A stretch of DNA of 64,000 nucleotides. Origin: Panicum virgatum. Its lineage: Eukaryota; Streptophyta; Magnoliopsida; Poales; Poaceae. The position numbers and the translations under genes were made by a program. Under the pieces are notes generated by a model. That model saw nothing but the letters and a program-made list of their open reading frames with translations. It was not told the origin of the DNA and ran no database searches. Shown piece by piece: positions 46,981 to 57,905 of the stretch (positions within the stretch are counted from its first letter, which is position 1; each line of letters begins with the position of its first letter). The stretch covers positions 23,422,090 through 23,486,089 of the forward strand of contig NC_053153.1 of assembly GCF_016808335.1 (NCBI RefSeq), in the 5' to 3' direction.

Positions 46981-47887
46981 ATGACCCATCTTGTTATTAG
47001 TAAGAAGTTGGATCCGTTAGCAGATGGTGCGATAGAGATGGTGTTGTCCAAAGTAGTAGAGTTTAAAGATTTCACATTATTTCGAGGTATTACAACGCAA
47101 GATGTGAAGGGATACCTGCTAGAACGTCGAAAAATATACATGAGAGTATGTGAACTAGCGAATCATCCTAATATCATTGGATTCTTACAAAGTTCTTGTA
47201 AGATATGGATGCGGCCAGAGGTGTATGAGATGCACATTAAGGTAACTCTCATTCAGTTCTAATCCCGTCCGTCATTTGGAATCCATATGTTTGAAACAGT
47301 AACATTGTTGTTTAATTATATGCTAGGATTACCTCGAGGACACGGAGTTGATTAACAAATCGATACCAAATTTCCGTAAATTGGTATGTATCTTCGGTGG
47401 ACTTATGCCGCAAACTAGGCGAAGGAGGTGGAGAAGATCTTCGGGTGATAGTACTTGGCCTCCACAAAAACAGATGACCGGAGGTTCGTCAAGTCATGCT
47501 GCAGTACCTCAAGCACCAAGTTGTGTTAACTTGAATGACGACATGGATGACTTCATGCCCCCCAAATCATGGCCTCCAACACATGATGTTCCTCTCCCTA
47601 TACATGAACCTAGATCCAGAAAAGAGAGAAAGGGAAAGGGAAGAGGTTCGTCAAGTCATGCTGCAGCACCTCAAACACCAACTTGTGTTAAATGGGATGA
47701 CGACATGCATGACTTTATGTCCCCCAAACCATGGCCTCCAACACATAATGTTCCTCCCCCTGTACTTGAACGTAGATCCAGAAAAGAGAGAAAGGGAAAG
47801 ACAAGATGTTCGTCGAGCCATACTACACCACCTGCAGCACCACCATCTGTCAACTGGGATGACGACATAGATGATTTCATGCCATAA
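46981..47887 (+). CDS. MULE accessory protein with triplicated C-terminal motif
   Basis: Two exons, 46981-47241 (87 codons, donor GTAACT) and 47327-47887 (acceptor TGCTAG), give 273 aa. The N-terminal part (CELANHPNIIGFLQSSCKIW, then EVYEMHIKDYLEDTELINKS) resembles the region after the Myb/SANT-like domain of plant transposon-linked proteins; this is a weak family call. The C-terminal half has three ~47-residue repeats, each with GSSSHA or CSSSHT, a WDDD(M/I)(D/H)DFM-like block and RSRKERKGK. It uses the promoter of the left terminal repeat. The frame is open, unlike the transposase. The role is unknown; basic RSRKERKGK runs suggest nuclear entry. Confidence 0.55.
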
Positions 47888-48178
47888 TCTATAACATATG
47901 ATGTTCATCAGTTCAAGATGTATTCGCATTTAGTATTGTTAATGTTGTATTATTCTTGTATGTATGTCTCGTACCTAACTTGCATTCACTGGACATGTAC
48001 ATAATGTCGAGTTTGAATCGTAGTTAGTCTTAATGGAGCAGCGAAGCATAAACATATCATCTATCGTATGTAATGGAAAATACGAGAGTGATCAGAGGCG
48101 AACGTTGAAGTGTACAAATAAGCGGTCCACAGCTATCTCATTACAAATAAACATCAGAGATACAAACATCGGATATAT

Positions 48179-49043
48179 CTAACCACCCCTAGGGCATCGG
48201 ACCCTCTTAGCCCTCTGCTGGGCACGGACATGGCCCTCGGAGTAGGTGTGACGATCCGGAGACCTCACCTGTCGCTCAGGACGCAAAAGGGGCTGCGGTG
48301 TCTGCTGCTGAGAGATCCCAAGTGGTGCTCCTCCTAGCTGTGAATACCCCAAGACATCGGGGTCACCGTGCGCGCCAGGTGAGTCTGGAGTCAAGCTGTC
48401 GAGTTCGTCTAAGGTGACGCCCTCGTTATCTGGAATGAACATACTCGAAACAAACCCTGCGTAACATATAAACGTAAACCAACATATGTTGCGTGGTAAA
48501 TTAGTGAGTGTATTGAGAGAGTGTTTTGTACCAGGTCGAAAGGAGGAAGAAGGTCCGGCGCCCGCATCGGGGTAAAATCCTACGCATAAAATGCGGATGT
48601 TAGCGTACGCTCGTGTCTTTCGTCATGACATGTAGAAACCGAAATACGAAACATAAACTAACCTGTGTAGGCCGGTATCTGTGGCCCCGGTACCATCCCT
48701 GGATACGGTCCGCCAACTGGTGGTGCCCCTCTAAACATTTCAGTATGGCCGAACGCAGTAGCTGGATCGTATCCTGTTTGTGATATTAGTGAATATGTAG
48801 CAATACTTGATCTAATTTTAAAGAGATATCTACGTTACCTGCAGTTGTGTAGTACTGCGACGTCGGCCCGTGCACGGTCGCCGGACACGGGAACGACGAC
48901 GAGGCCAAGGACGACCCGTGGCTGTCTTCATACTGCACTCGGTGCTCAACTGCTGCAAAGAAAGACCTATGGCTCGAGTCGATAACTGGGTCTAGCAAGG
49001 AGTCCATCTCCATACCTGCATTTAAAAATATATAAGAACACAT
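48179..49043 (-). pseudogene. MULE-internal Pro-rich gene, multi-exon
   Basis: Minus-strand pieces joined by plausible splice sites: 49043-48840 (donor GTAACG), short central pieces near 48780-48540, and a last exon from 48442 to 48179 ending LLRPERQVRSPDR and a basic tail. The Pro/Gly/Tyr-rich middle and RxVRxPDR tail are common at the C-terminus of plant mobile-domain or transposase-linked proteins. The start was not found, and it may be the 3' end of the transposase transcript. Confidence 0.35.
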
Positions 49044-49055
49044 AAGTACATATAT

Positions 49056-49222
49056 GTTCCATACAAACTGGACGCACGATATTTATACATTACAGATAGG
49101 TTCGATACAAACTCCACGCACGATATTTATACATTACAGATATGTTCCATACAAACTGTACGCACGATTACTACATATTACAGATATGTTCGATACAAAC
49201 TCCACGCACGATTAGTATATAG
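49056..49222. repeat. 44-bp tandem repeat, about four copies
   Basis: Copies start at 49056, 49100, 49144 and 49188, each GTTC(C/G)ATACAAACT followed by ACGCACGAT. The array lies between the Pro-rich gene and the transposase 3' end. Confidence 0.85.
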
Positions 49223-49244
49223 GTACAAACTGCACACTGGTGGA

Positions 49245-51834
49245 TCATGACACCGAGTGCCTTCCACGAGCAATTATCACCGATGGTCGTCTGAACGTAG
49301 GAGGTGCTCCATCTCTGGGATTTCCGGAAGGACCGACGTCAGCAGCATCGTGAAGTGCATTCTGAGGACACTTCTTGTAGCCGTGACCCAATGCTCCACA
49401 TTGGCTGCAACGCTTTTGTGCCTTGCTTGCTTCGGACTCGTCCATACCATTCCGAATACGACGTGTCTGACGGCGGCCTTTGCCTTTCTTAGTGGCTGGA
49501 TCAGGAATAAACATCTTATTCTCATTATTCTGAATGAAAGGTCCCACTATTCCAATCCCGTATACCTCATGTCCCCAGGTGGATACAGCTGCTTCCTTGC
49601 TGAAGTAAGGTGAAACAAATAGTCTTGGCTGCAACCCAGACTCTGCACATGCCACAATGAGATGCGAGCATGACAAATGCAATAACTTAGGCTTCATGCA
49701 GGAGCAGAAGGCTTTGCCATCTACTGTAATCAAACTCTCTTGTACCACCCTATCTCTACGGATACCACAACTAGTTCTATCCTTGCATAGAACCTCAAAT
49801 CTATGCTCCATTGTACCTGTCGATATGACGCGGTGCAGTTTGGCCTTTTCAATCTTCTGTTGCATATATTGTGTCACTCTTGTGCAAAACTGAATTTGGG
49901 GGTTGCTGATGTTTATGCTTGCAGCCATTTAACGCTCTCTGAAATACTTCATGGACCCATACATGATGAACTCAACAATTCCCACAAGAGGAAAGGCACG
50001 ACAAGAACGCATAACCATATTGAAACACTCTGCATGGTTCGTTGTCTGAATACCATACCTGTATTCCGTTGGTATCATAAAGGAATGACCATTTCTTTTT
50101 AGGTGCACCTCGAATCCAGTGTGAAAATGGCTTCTCAATTGAATCCCTAGCCTCTGCAGCCTGACTCGTGCTTGTTCCTGATGCCCTTACCTTCACTAGC
50201 TCTGCAGTCAACTGATCAAGCATCTGCCATAATGCATTGACTTTTCTCTGTTGATTTTGGGTGCATAACCTCTTAAACATGTTCTTAAGATCCTTGTTCT
50301 TGAAGTGGTCATAGAAGTTTGCACCCATATGCCTAATGCACCACCTGTTTTGGACATCGGGCCACAATGGAGGCGTTGTCGCAGTTCCACGTTGTAATTT
50401 CAGTATTGATTGTAGCAGACCTGCATGCCTATCACTAATAAGGCACACATCTGGACGTGCAGCAACAACATGAACCTTCACTCGTTCAAGGAACCAATAC
50501 CAACTGTCTAAGTTCTCATTCTCAATAAATGCAAATGCGAGCGGAACTATTTGGTTGTTGCAATTTACCCTGATTGCGGTGAGTATCTGACCTTTATACC
50601 TTCCAGTCAGAAATGTGCTATCAATGCAGATCACCGGAAAACAACACTGAAATGCCCTAACACAGGTACCTAGGCAAAAGAAGGCTCGTTGCAGAATGCT
50701 TTGCCCCCTAGTCACGGCTGGTACGAGGTATGTGTCATAAAAGCTTTCAGGATTTCTAGCAGCAACCTGGGATAACATACGAGGTAGGTTATCATAAGAT
50801 GCCTCGTATGTGCCGAACCGCATCTCGAACATCCTTTGTTTAGGCCGCCATGCCTTCAAATAACTAATAGTGTACTGGTAAGTCTGCTCAATGTGTCGAA
50901 CAATCATTTTTGGCTCATAATTTAGGTTGTCCATAATCAACCCATATATTTGCTTTGCAACAAAGTCGCATGATATATTGCGATGCGAGGGAAGAACTTC
51001 TGACAGCAAATAAGTGTGCTCTGTCACAATGGAACATTTCCAGTTCGACTTCCATTTTCCCTTGAATGCATGTACTCGCCATGGACATCCATCATTCACA
51101 TACTTCACCTCATATTCTTTACTGCCAGACTTTACGACTCTAAATTCTCATTTCAATGATATTGCTCATAGTCTCACAGCATCTTTTACGGCTTCAATGT
51201 TTGGATATGTTGCACCTTGCACTACCTCATTCCCTCTGTACTCCCACTCCTGATTTCGTACGTCTTATGCGACATGATTACCAAAACCATACTCCTTCCA
51301 CTCTTTTGGCAATGAGTACTGCTCGTCATCAGATGAGCCCTCATATTCTTCCATCTCCATTGCGGTTTGGTCTTCTGCCTCCATCTCGTCCACAATGCTA
51401 TGTATCCTCTCTCCCTCATCACCAAGGCCATCTGGTCCGATGTTTTGGTTCTCTATCTCTTCTGACTCATCTTGCTCAACATAGTTTGTCTCTCTTCGAA
51501 TATTCGGAGTTGCTTGATCTGCACCATGTTGGATTTTATTTTGTGTCTTCTCCCATGTTTGAACAAGAATGGCCAGAGGCCACCCACGCTCTAGAGCTGC
51601 TTGCATGTACTTCTGTCAGTCATCAGTGATGTGTATCATAATCAATTCCCATAAGTCACTTTCTACCTCCCAATTAACAAGAGACTGGACGGTCATCACC
51701 TGTGTCTCCGGATCAACACAGAACCCACGCTGCAGCCACTTATATATGGAACCAAAACTCATCTCCAGAGGTTTATCTATGGCGCTAGATGTGCACTTAA
51801 AGGCAGAAAGGTCTACTCCATTTGTCCCATACAA
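49245..51834 (-). pseudogene. mudrA-like MULE transposase, decayed
   Basis: Read leftward. An acidic N-terminal part (51834-51265) is split by stops. The DNA-binding region (CPWRVHAFKGKWKSNW) and MULE catalytic core follow (51108-50100). The core has VICIDSTFLTGRYKGQIL with the first Asp and VCLISDRHAGL with the second. The end (49928-49245) has a SWIM zinc finger (FCSCMKPKLLHLSCSH) and a CCHC knuckle (CSQCGALGHGYKKC). Two in-frame TGA codons near 51130-51160, a frameshift near 50060 and a stop at about 49930 disable it. In the family it cuts and joins element ends; this copy should be inactive. Confidence 0.85.
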
Positions 51835-52248
51835 AATATTGTAGTCACCAAAAAATACTTGAAACTACATCTTGCTCGACATATCTGTATATCACGGAAT
51901 ACTTATCGAGTTATAATCTTTACTTCACTACCTTATTGAATAATCCGTAAAAACTAAGTATGGATTTCAACTACAACATATAAGTATTCATAACTACGTG
52001 ATGACACTCAAATTCTATACTGCATATGCGAAATTCTATTCTAAATCGTAATTAATTTATAAACACGTCTCTAATAGTACTGCAATTGTAATAATAAACG
52101 CATAGTACTAATTTTCTAAACTAACTTACTACTACATAACTAAAGTATCATTAAACTCCTCCTTAAATGGTTCTATTATAGCAATAATTAAATTAAATTA
52201 CTCTACAATACCAATGAAAAAATACATAAGTTAAATGTACTTACATGC

Positions 52249-52652
52249 AGATCACAAGTGCACAATCCGTCGGAGCTTCGCTGCTTTCCTTCTCCTCACC
52301 CCCTCTCTTTTTTTCTGGATTTTTGGTGGAATTTTTGGATTCAAATAAGGAGGGAATGTGGGTCAATGGCTTATATAGAGGGGGCACACCCGGTCGCCCG
52401 AGGGGGGGCGACAGGCCCCCCCTGCGCGCCTGTGGGCGGGGCACCCCCAGTCGCCCGAGGGGGGGGGGGGCGACAGGCCCCCCTGCACCCGCACGCCCCC
52501 GGCCAGGGACCTATTTGCAAATTGGAAGAAAAAAATTACAAACAGGTCCTGTCGCCCCTTGGGTGGGCGACCGGGGTATTTTCGAAATTTTTCGAAACAG
52601 ACATATATTTTTGAAATTTGATTTTTTTTAAATATAAAAAAGAAAAAATCGC
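52249..52652 (-). repeat. right terminal inverted repeat of the MULE
   Basis: Complementary to the left repeat, with shared outer AATATATGTC(T/C)GTTTCG. It has G runs of different length near 52400-52470. The inward TATA is the likely promoter of the transposase gene. Confidence 0.85.
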
Positions 52653-52788
52653 AGGACGGAGAGATATTTTTGCGGGCCTTTCTGTGTTAGGCAGTCCGGC
52701 CTGGCACATAAAATGATTTTGGGAAATTATCTTAGAGCATCTCCAACAATTTTTTATATTCTCTCTCTAAAACTTGATGTTTGCAAAC

Positions 52789-53266
52789 CAAGGTACAAAA
52801 TAGCCCGCTAATAGCTCGCTATTATCCGCTATTAGCTTTTTAAGAGATCTCCTGCTACGTTATACAATATTTGTCCGCTATGTCCGCTATATGGGTTTTT
52901 TATAGGATTTAGTGATAATAAATGTACGCTACTTCCGCTAAAGATGTAGCCAAAAGAAATAAAGAATCAATATAACTAGGGTGGACCATAGACAAAGCAT
53001 CACGGGCACAGTTAGGCAGTCAAGAGACGTGTTGAGTCTATTTTAGAATGTTAGACCAATGATGCTTCTAATTTTATATGTATTATGGATGTATGGCTAT
53101 GAAAAATTTGCTGAAATTAGTTGCATTACTGATGTTATTGGCCACATTATGCATATTTTTTTTGCAAACCGCTAAATGGATAGCTCCGCTATAGTTTTTG
53201 CTATAGCTCTCTTAGCTTTTTGGAAGAGCTTCCGCTAAACGTCTTAGCCCGCGATTTTATACCTTG
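52789..53266. mobile_element. hAT-type MITE, 478 bp
   Basis: The ends are CAAGGTACAAAATAGCCCGC and the complement of GCCCGCGATTTTATACCTTG. A perfect 8-bp duplication TTGCAAAC flanks both sides (52781-52788, 53267-53274). It has no coding capacity and lies just outside the MULE. Confidence 0.85.
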
Positions 53267-53588
53267 TTGCAAACTCTCCAAATAAATATGAGGAAGGAAA
53301 AATGTGTTCATCTCCAATAATTCTTCATTTTTCTTTCCAATAATCTAAATTGTGGACCTTTAGTCCCAGGGGCGGATCCAGCGGTGGGTCAGGGGGGCTC
53401 GACCCCCCCCCCCCTACCGCCACCGGAGCCATGGAGCCCCTTGGAGCCCCTCCATGGATTTTTAGTCCAAGGAGCCTCACGAGTTAGCCCCGGCCCACTA
53501 AAAATTCCAGTCACTTAAGCCCAAGTGCGGAGTGCCTAGTTGCTGAACTGTCCAAGGCCCAAGGCCCAAACGCACAAACACAAGGCAG

Positions 53589-54573
53589 GGCTTTTTTTCA
53601 TTTTTATATTTAAAAAAACAAATTTTCAAAAATATATGCCGAATAGGAAAATTTTCAAAAATGGGTGCCTGTCGCCCCCTAATGGGCGACAGGGTGCCTG
53701 TCGCCCATCCAGTGGGTGACAGGACCTAAATGTAAAAAAAAATTTATATTTAGGTCCTGACGCCCAGGGCGCATTAAACAGTGAACTTGTAAAATCGATA
53801 TAAAATCGTAGAAAAACCAAAAAAAATACAAACTCAACTGTTCTGGATTCTATGAAACAAGATCTAAAACTTTTGTTACATAAAGTTTTTTATTTGATCA
53901 ATGTATCTTGCTCTATTTTAAATACCACTTTAATGCACTTTTATTTAAATCTCAAGATCAATCCTTTGGATGCATGTCATCTTTGGCCAGAGTGTTGCAT
54001 ATAGTGAGCATAGGCTTGTACAAAATTAGTAGGACCAGAAAACATTTCTAGTATAAGTTTTTAAATTAGATCTTGCAATATGTCTAGTTTAAATGGGTTA
54101 TTTATCCATGCTGCTATACTGAGTATTAGAAGAGTACCATTATTATATTTCCTAAGAGCTATAAAAAATTTTTGGTAAATTTTAGATAAGCACAACTAGA
54201 CCAAATGAATTATTTCAGATTTTTCTAGGTACAAGAACTATTTTTCTTGATTTAGATACATTGATCAAATGAAAAACTTTATGTAACAAAAGTTGTAGAT
54301 ATTATTTCATAGAATCCAGAACAGTTGAGTTTGCATTTTTTCGATTTTTCTACGATTTTATATCAATTTTACAAATTCACTGTTTAATGTGCCCTGAGTG
54401 TCAGGACCTAAATGTAATATTTAGGTCCTGTGGCCCACTGGATGGGCGACAGGCACCCTGTCGCCCCTTAGCCCATTAGAGGGGCGACAGACACCTATTT
54501 TTGAAAAATTTCCTATTCGACCTATATTTTTGAAATTTTGTTTTTTTAAAATATAAAAATGAAAAAAAGAGCC
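53589..54573. mobile_element. MULE fold-back element nested in the hAT element
   Basis: Termini GGCTTTTTTTCATTTTT and the complement of AATGAAAAAAAGAGCC. The flanking 9 bp are ACAAGGCAG (53580-53588) and ACAAGGCAT (54574-54582), 8 of 9 matching. The arms are about 315 bp (53589-53905, 54258-54573) and share the CTGTCGCCC/GGGCGACAG blocks of the large MULE. The ~350-bp loop has no gene. Confidence 0.8.
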
Positions 54574-55059
54574 ACAAGGCATGGGTTAGAGCAAGCAAAC
54601 CTTATCCATCCAACTGCATCCATCCGGCCAGGGCCATCGAGCGCGGCGGCTGGCGGCGGCCAGGCAGGGGCGGCGCACTACGGGCGACGGCAGGGGTAGG
54701 CGGTCAGCCGGCCAGGGCCAAGCGCGGCGAGCGGCCCGCGCCCCGCGGCCAGGCGCGGCGAGCGGCAGGCCTCGGCGAGCGGCAGGCGGCCCGCGGCCCG
54801 CACCCCGCGGCCAGGCATGGCGCGCGGCACGGCAGCGGTGCTGCAGGGCCTACAGCTGCACCGAGGTACCGAGTAGTGCGCTAGCATAGCAGGAGAGCTG
54901 GAGTTTGGAGAGGCAGAGGCAAGAAATTAGGCAGTGCTGAAACTAGGTGATCAACTTCAGTTAAATCCTTGTTTAGTTTTTTGTCTCATTGTCTGTGAAT
55001 CTGTGATTCAATTTCTATTTTCAATGATTCAATATTTGATTGGTACGACAGATTTCAGA

Positions 55060-55524
55060 ATGTCGAAAAGAACCATACACACATACTTTTCAAGTTCAAG
55101 TGCTTCAACTCCACATACTAATGAGAGCACATCTCAACCAAAGAAATCTAGAGCAGAGTTTAGTCATTCGGACTTAATTGGGGATCCTGGAAAGCACAAA
55201 CCAATTGATGATTATCAACCTGAAATTAGAGATCAAGTAAAGAGGGCATATGCTTTGAATGGTTCAACTCAACCTTGTGATTTCATATTTCCTTGTAAAT
55301 GGATGAGTGGCGAATTTAAATCTTTTCAGAAGACTTGGCTTGATGAATTTGATTGGCTAGAGTATAGCGAGTACAAGAGCGCAGCTTATTGCTTGTATTG
55401 CTATCTCTTCTTTAATTCAGCAAAGCCTCAAAAGTTTGGTAGTTCGGTCTTTGCACATCAAAGTTATGTGAATTGGAAGAAAACTAAGGATACTTTTAAT
55501 AACCACAATGTTTGCGCATGGTAG
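55060..55524 (+). pseudogene. hAT transposase N-terminal fragment (TTF-type zinc finger)
   Basis: 154 codons from MSKRTIHTYF (55060). It has a Ser-rich start and then the TTF zinc-finger block (CDFIFPCKWMSGEFKSF, WLEYSEYKSAAYCLYCYLFF) common to plant zinc-finger MYM/hAT proteins. The frame stops at 55524 where the DUF4371-like and catalytic parts should begin. The element therefore cannot make a full transposase. An upstream Met at 54934 is less likely, because its extension is hydrophobic and unlike the family. Confidence 0.75.
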
Positions 55525-55786
55525 AAGTTAGGCTAAGTGTGAATGTGTGTCACCGTCATGCGCGGCGTCTATTAGTTTCGTAATTTGGCTTTTCGGTATG
55601 GGTAAACCGCATCATTTATTTTTCATGATGTATTTTGTGATTTTCATTGTCCATCGATGTTTTAATATAAAACTACTTCAAACTATTATATTTGTCATTT
55701 GTGAAGTGTCCTAGTGGTGCCATGTTGTAGTGTTTTTTTTTCAGCTCCTCATAAATTTTTTTCTGGCTTCGCCCCCTGTTTAGTCC

Positions 55787-56500
55787 CTTGCGTAGACAGC
55801 CATGGCGGCGTCCGTCCCCAAATGCTAGAACGAAGGAAAGGCATCAGATTTGGGTCAGCCTCTAGAGCGGGGTCGGAGGGGAATCGAAGTGACGAGAACA
55901 AATCAATGGACGAGGCCGTGCAGGAGTCCAAGCTGCTGCAGCAGATGAACGCCTTCATCGTGGCCCATAACGAATCAATGGACGAGGCCGTGGAGGAGGC
56001 CAAGCTGCTCCTGCAGGTGAACGCCCTCATCGTGGCCCACCTCCGCGGCCAGAGCCTCGGGCAGGCCGCCGCAGCTGTCGCCGTCGCCGTCGCCATGACC
56101 CCATGTCCATCGCCGAGGGTGAGGAGGAGCGAGTCAAAAAAAAAAAACGCCGCGGGAAGAGGGATCGGGAGGCAGCCAAGCGTGCGCATTTTTACGCACG
56201 GGAGATGAGAATTTGGCAATTGTTAGAGGATAAGGAATTAGAATGGGGAATTATTAGAGAGAATTTTTTTTTTTCAAAAAACAAGGATGGGGAAGTGGGA
56301 TTAGGAATTCTTGGAGATGCTCTTAGAGAACTAAATAAGATTTTGGATCCGTATGGAGACTCATCTCGATCTGCAACCGTCATTTTACCCTACGTATGTT
56401 CTGTTCTGATTTTTTTCCACTCTGAACTTTTTCTTTGCTGCTTTGAAATTAATCTTCCTTATTTTACCCTGCTTCTCAAATTTATCCTCCGCATCCAATA
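55787..56500 (+). other. unrecognised open frames next to the hAT element
   Basis: One frame (55822-56208) has a duplicated helical unit with SMDEAVQESKLLQQMNAF and SMDEAVEEAKLLLQVNAL. An overlapping frame (56103-56501) continues with KKKKRRGKRDREAAKRAH and then LGDALRELNKILDPYGDSS. An A run near 56140 may be a frameshift joining them. The family is not identified. It may be the remainder of a host gene cut by the hAT element. Confidence 0.3.
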
Positions 56501-56749
56501 GCTTTGCCACGTGTCTCCAGATACATACACATACTCCGTAGTATCACGCGGAACTGTCATTTTACCCCTCTTTTTTCTCACCACGCACCACGGCTGTACG
56601 GCACCAGGGACAGGGAGACCTCAAGTGCATTCCTGCTACTGCTAGCAACAGAACTGTCAATCCCCTTGAATCCTGGTTTTCCTGGCCGTTTCTTTTTCCG
56701 ATCGGTAGGAAATTCCGTTGCTTTTTCTCTTAAAAAAAAGAAATTCCGT

Positions 56750-57113
56750 TGCTTTGGTAGAGCTTGTTCTGCGATAATGCACTCTGAACTGCAGCATCAG
56801 AAATGGAAAAGGTCGCAGCGAGAATGTCCATTCATGTGCTGTCGATCGTGCGATCTTGGTATCCCGCCTCCCTGGGTTATTTGAGGATTTTCGGATGTTT
56901 GCAATGCTGGTTCTTGGCTTTATTGGAAAGAAGGTTTTTTTTTTTTCCATTGGTGCTTAGAGCGGCCTAGTTGATATGGCTTGCGGCATGAGTGACTTAT
57001 CTAGTTATCTCACCTGCAGAGAATTCCTGGGAAGAGGAAATGCTAGAGGCATGGGCAACTCTTTTTCAACTCTTGAATCGTGTTCGTATCAAAAAAAATA
57101 TTCTTGAATCGTG
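56750..57113 (+). pseudogene. MATH gene copy 2, 5' fragment
   Basis: It matches the leader and first exon of the other copies. A CACCTGCAG acceptor at 57019 is followed by GAGAATTCCTGGGAAGAGGA, and ATGGGCAACTCT starts at 57051 (MGNS). The leader also matches around 56860-56930. Immediately downstream are two LINE insertions, and no MATH domain follows. It is a dead copy lying between copies 1 and 3. Confidence 0.65.
57083..57101 (+). mobile_element. 19-bp LINE micro-insertion
   Basis: TTCGTATCAAAAAAAATAT is flanked by a perfect 12-bp direct repeat TCTTGAATCGTG (57071-57082, 57102-57113). The A run and long target duplication fit an extremely 5'-truncated LINE insertion. Confidence 0.6.
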
Positions 57114-57905
57114 CTATCTTTTTTTGCGAACATGCAGGAAAACTGTATATCTTTGTATTAAGAGGAAAAGAGTTTAGTCCAATTTACAATCCAGCACCTC
57201 TCCTTGGACCAAGGGTAGGGCTGTAGAAACCGATAAAAGAAATTGTTACAAAGAAATTGAAGCTAAGACCTAACCAAACAGCGACTACTGCAGTCTACAC
57301 TTGCTCAACCAACCTTCCGGGGTTCAAGGCAGCAAGCCCTTTAGCCCTAGTGAGATCCTAAAGAAGGGACTTCTTCTCGAAAGCTTGAAGAGCTCGCTGC
57401 AGATTCAGGGCCAATCCCACAAAGACACATAAATTCCTGTGTTTCCACAAAATCCAAGCTTCGAGAATGCAATGCTTCTTTAGTTTCTTCCAAGACCTTC
57501 TCCACCACTCGCGAAAGGATGCAATGTTGTTGTTGGGACTTAGGCGGGATAAATTCAGAGGTTGCAAGATGGCAAACTAAAATAAAACACAAGAGGTAAG
57601 AATGTGCTGAACACACTCGCCTTCTTGGTCGCAAAGATGACAACGCTCCGGATGGGGGAGGCCTCTTTTTTGCAGTCGATGTGCAGTCCAGCAGCGATTT
57701 CTAATTGCCAACCACATGAAAGTTTTGCATTTGCTGGATGCCCAAGCTTTCCAGAGCTGTTTCCAAGGTTCGAAGGTGATGGAACTAGCAAAGAAATTCA
57801 TGTAAGCTGATCTAGTGGAGTATGTACCTGAAGCTTCGAACTTCAGATGTACCGTTGAGTTCAAAGGTAACCAAGCTGTCCCATAAAACAAGATACTCAA
57901 CCAGA
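57114..57905 (-). mobile_element. LINE (L1-like) 3' fragment, minus strand
   Basis: Minus-strand frames encode the zinc-binding end of LINE polyproteins (KTFMWLAIRNRCWTAHRLQK, HLCDQEGECVQHILTSC). A second frame follows, with WKHRNLCVFVG. The 3' end is at the T run 57118-57125 (poly-A on the minus strand), preceded by the usual TTAATACAAAGATAT-like tail. It is 5'-truncated and not functional. Confidence 0.75.

Larger units (their letters stand above)
46356..52652 (-). mobile_element. MuDR-like Mutator element (MULE), 6.3 kb
   Basis: Long terminal inverted repeats (46356-46720 and about 52249-52652) start GCATCTTTTTC / GCGATTTTTTC. They are flanked by AGGACGGAGA on both sides (46346-46355, 52653-52662). 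The repeats hold GTCGCC/GGCGAC blocks and an inward TATA (46607-46613; TTATATAG near 52371 for the minus strand). Inside are a plus-strand accessory gene, a minus-strand Pro-rich gene and a decayed mudrA-like transposase. It inserted into the 5' flank of the nitroreductase gene. Confidence 0.9.
53367..55778 (+). mobile_element. hAT transposon, internally deleted, 2.4 kb
   Basis: Short inverted ends CAGGGGCGGATCCAG and CTGGCTTCGCCCCCTG, flanked by a perfect 8-bp duplication TTTAGTCC (53359-53366, 55779-55786). It carries the start of a TTF-type hAT transposase and, nested inside, a MULE fold-back (53589-54573). The catalytic part is missing. Confidence 0.85.
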
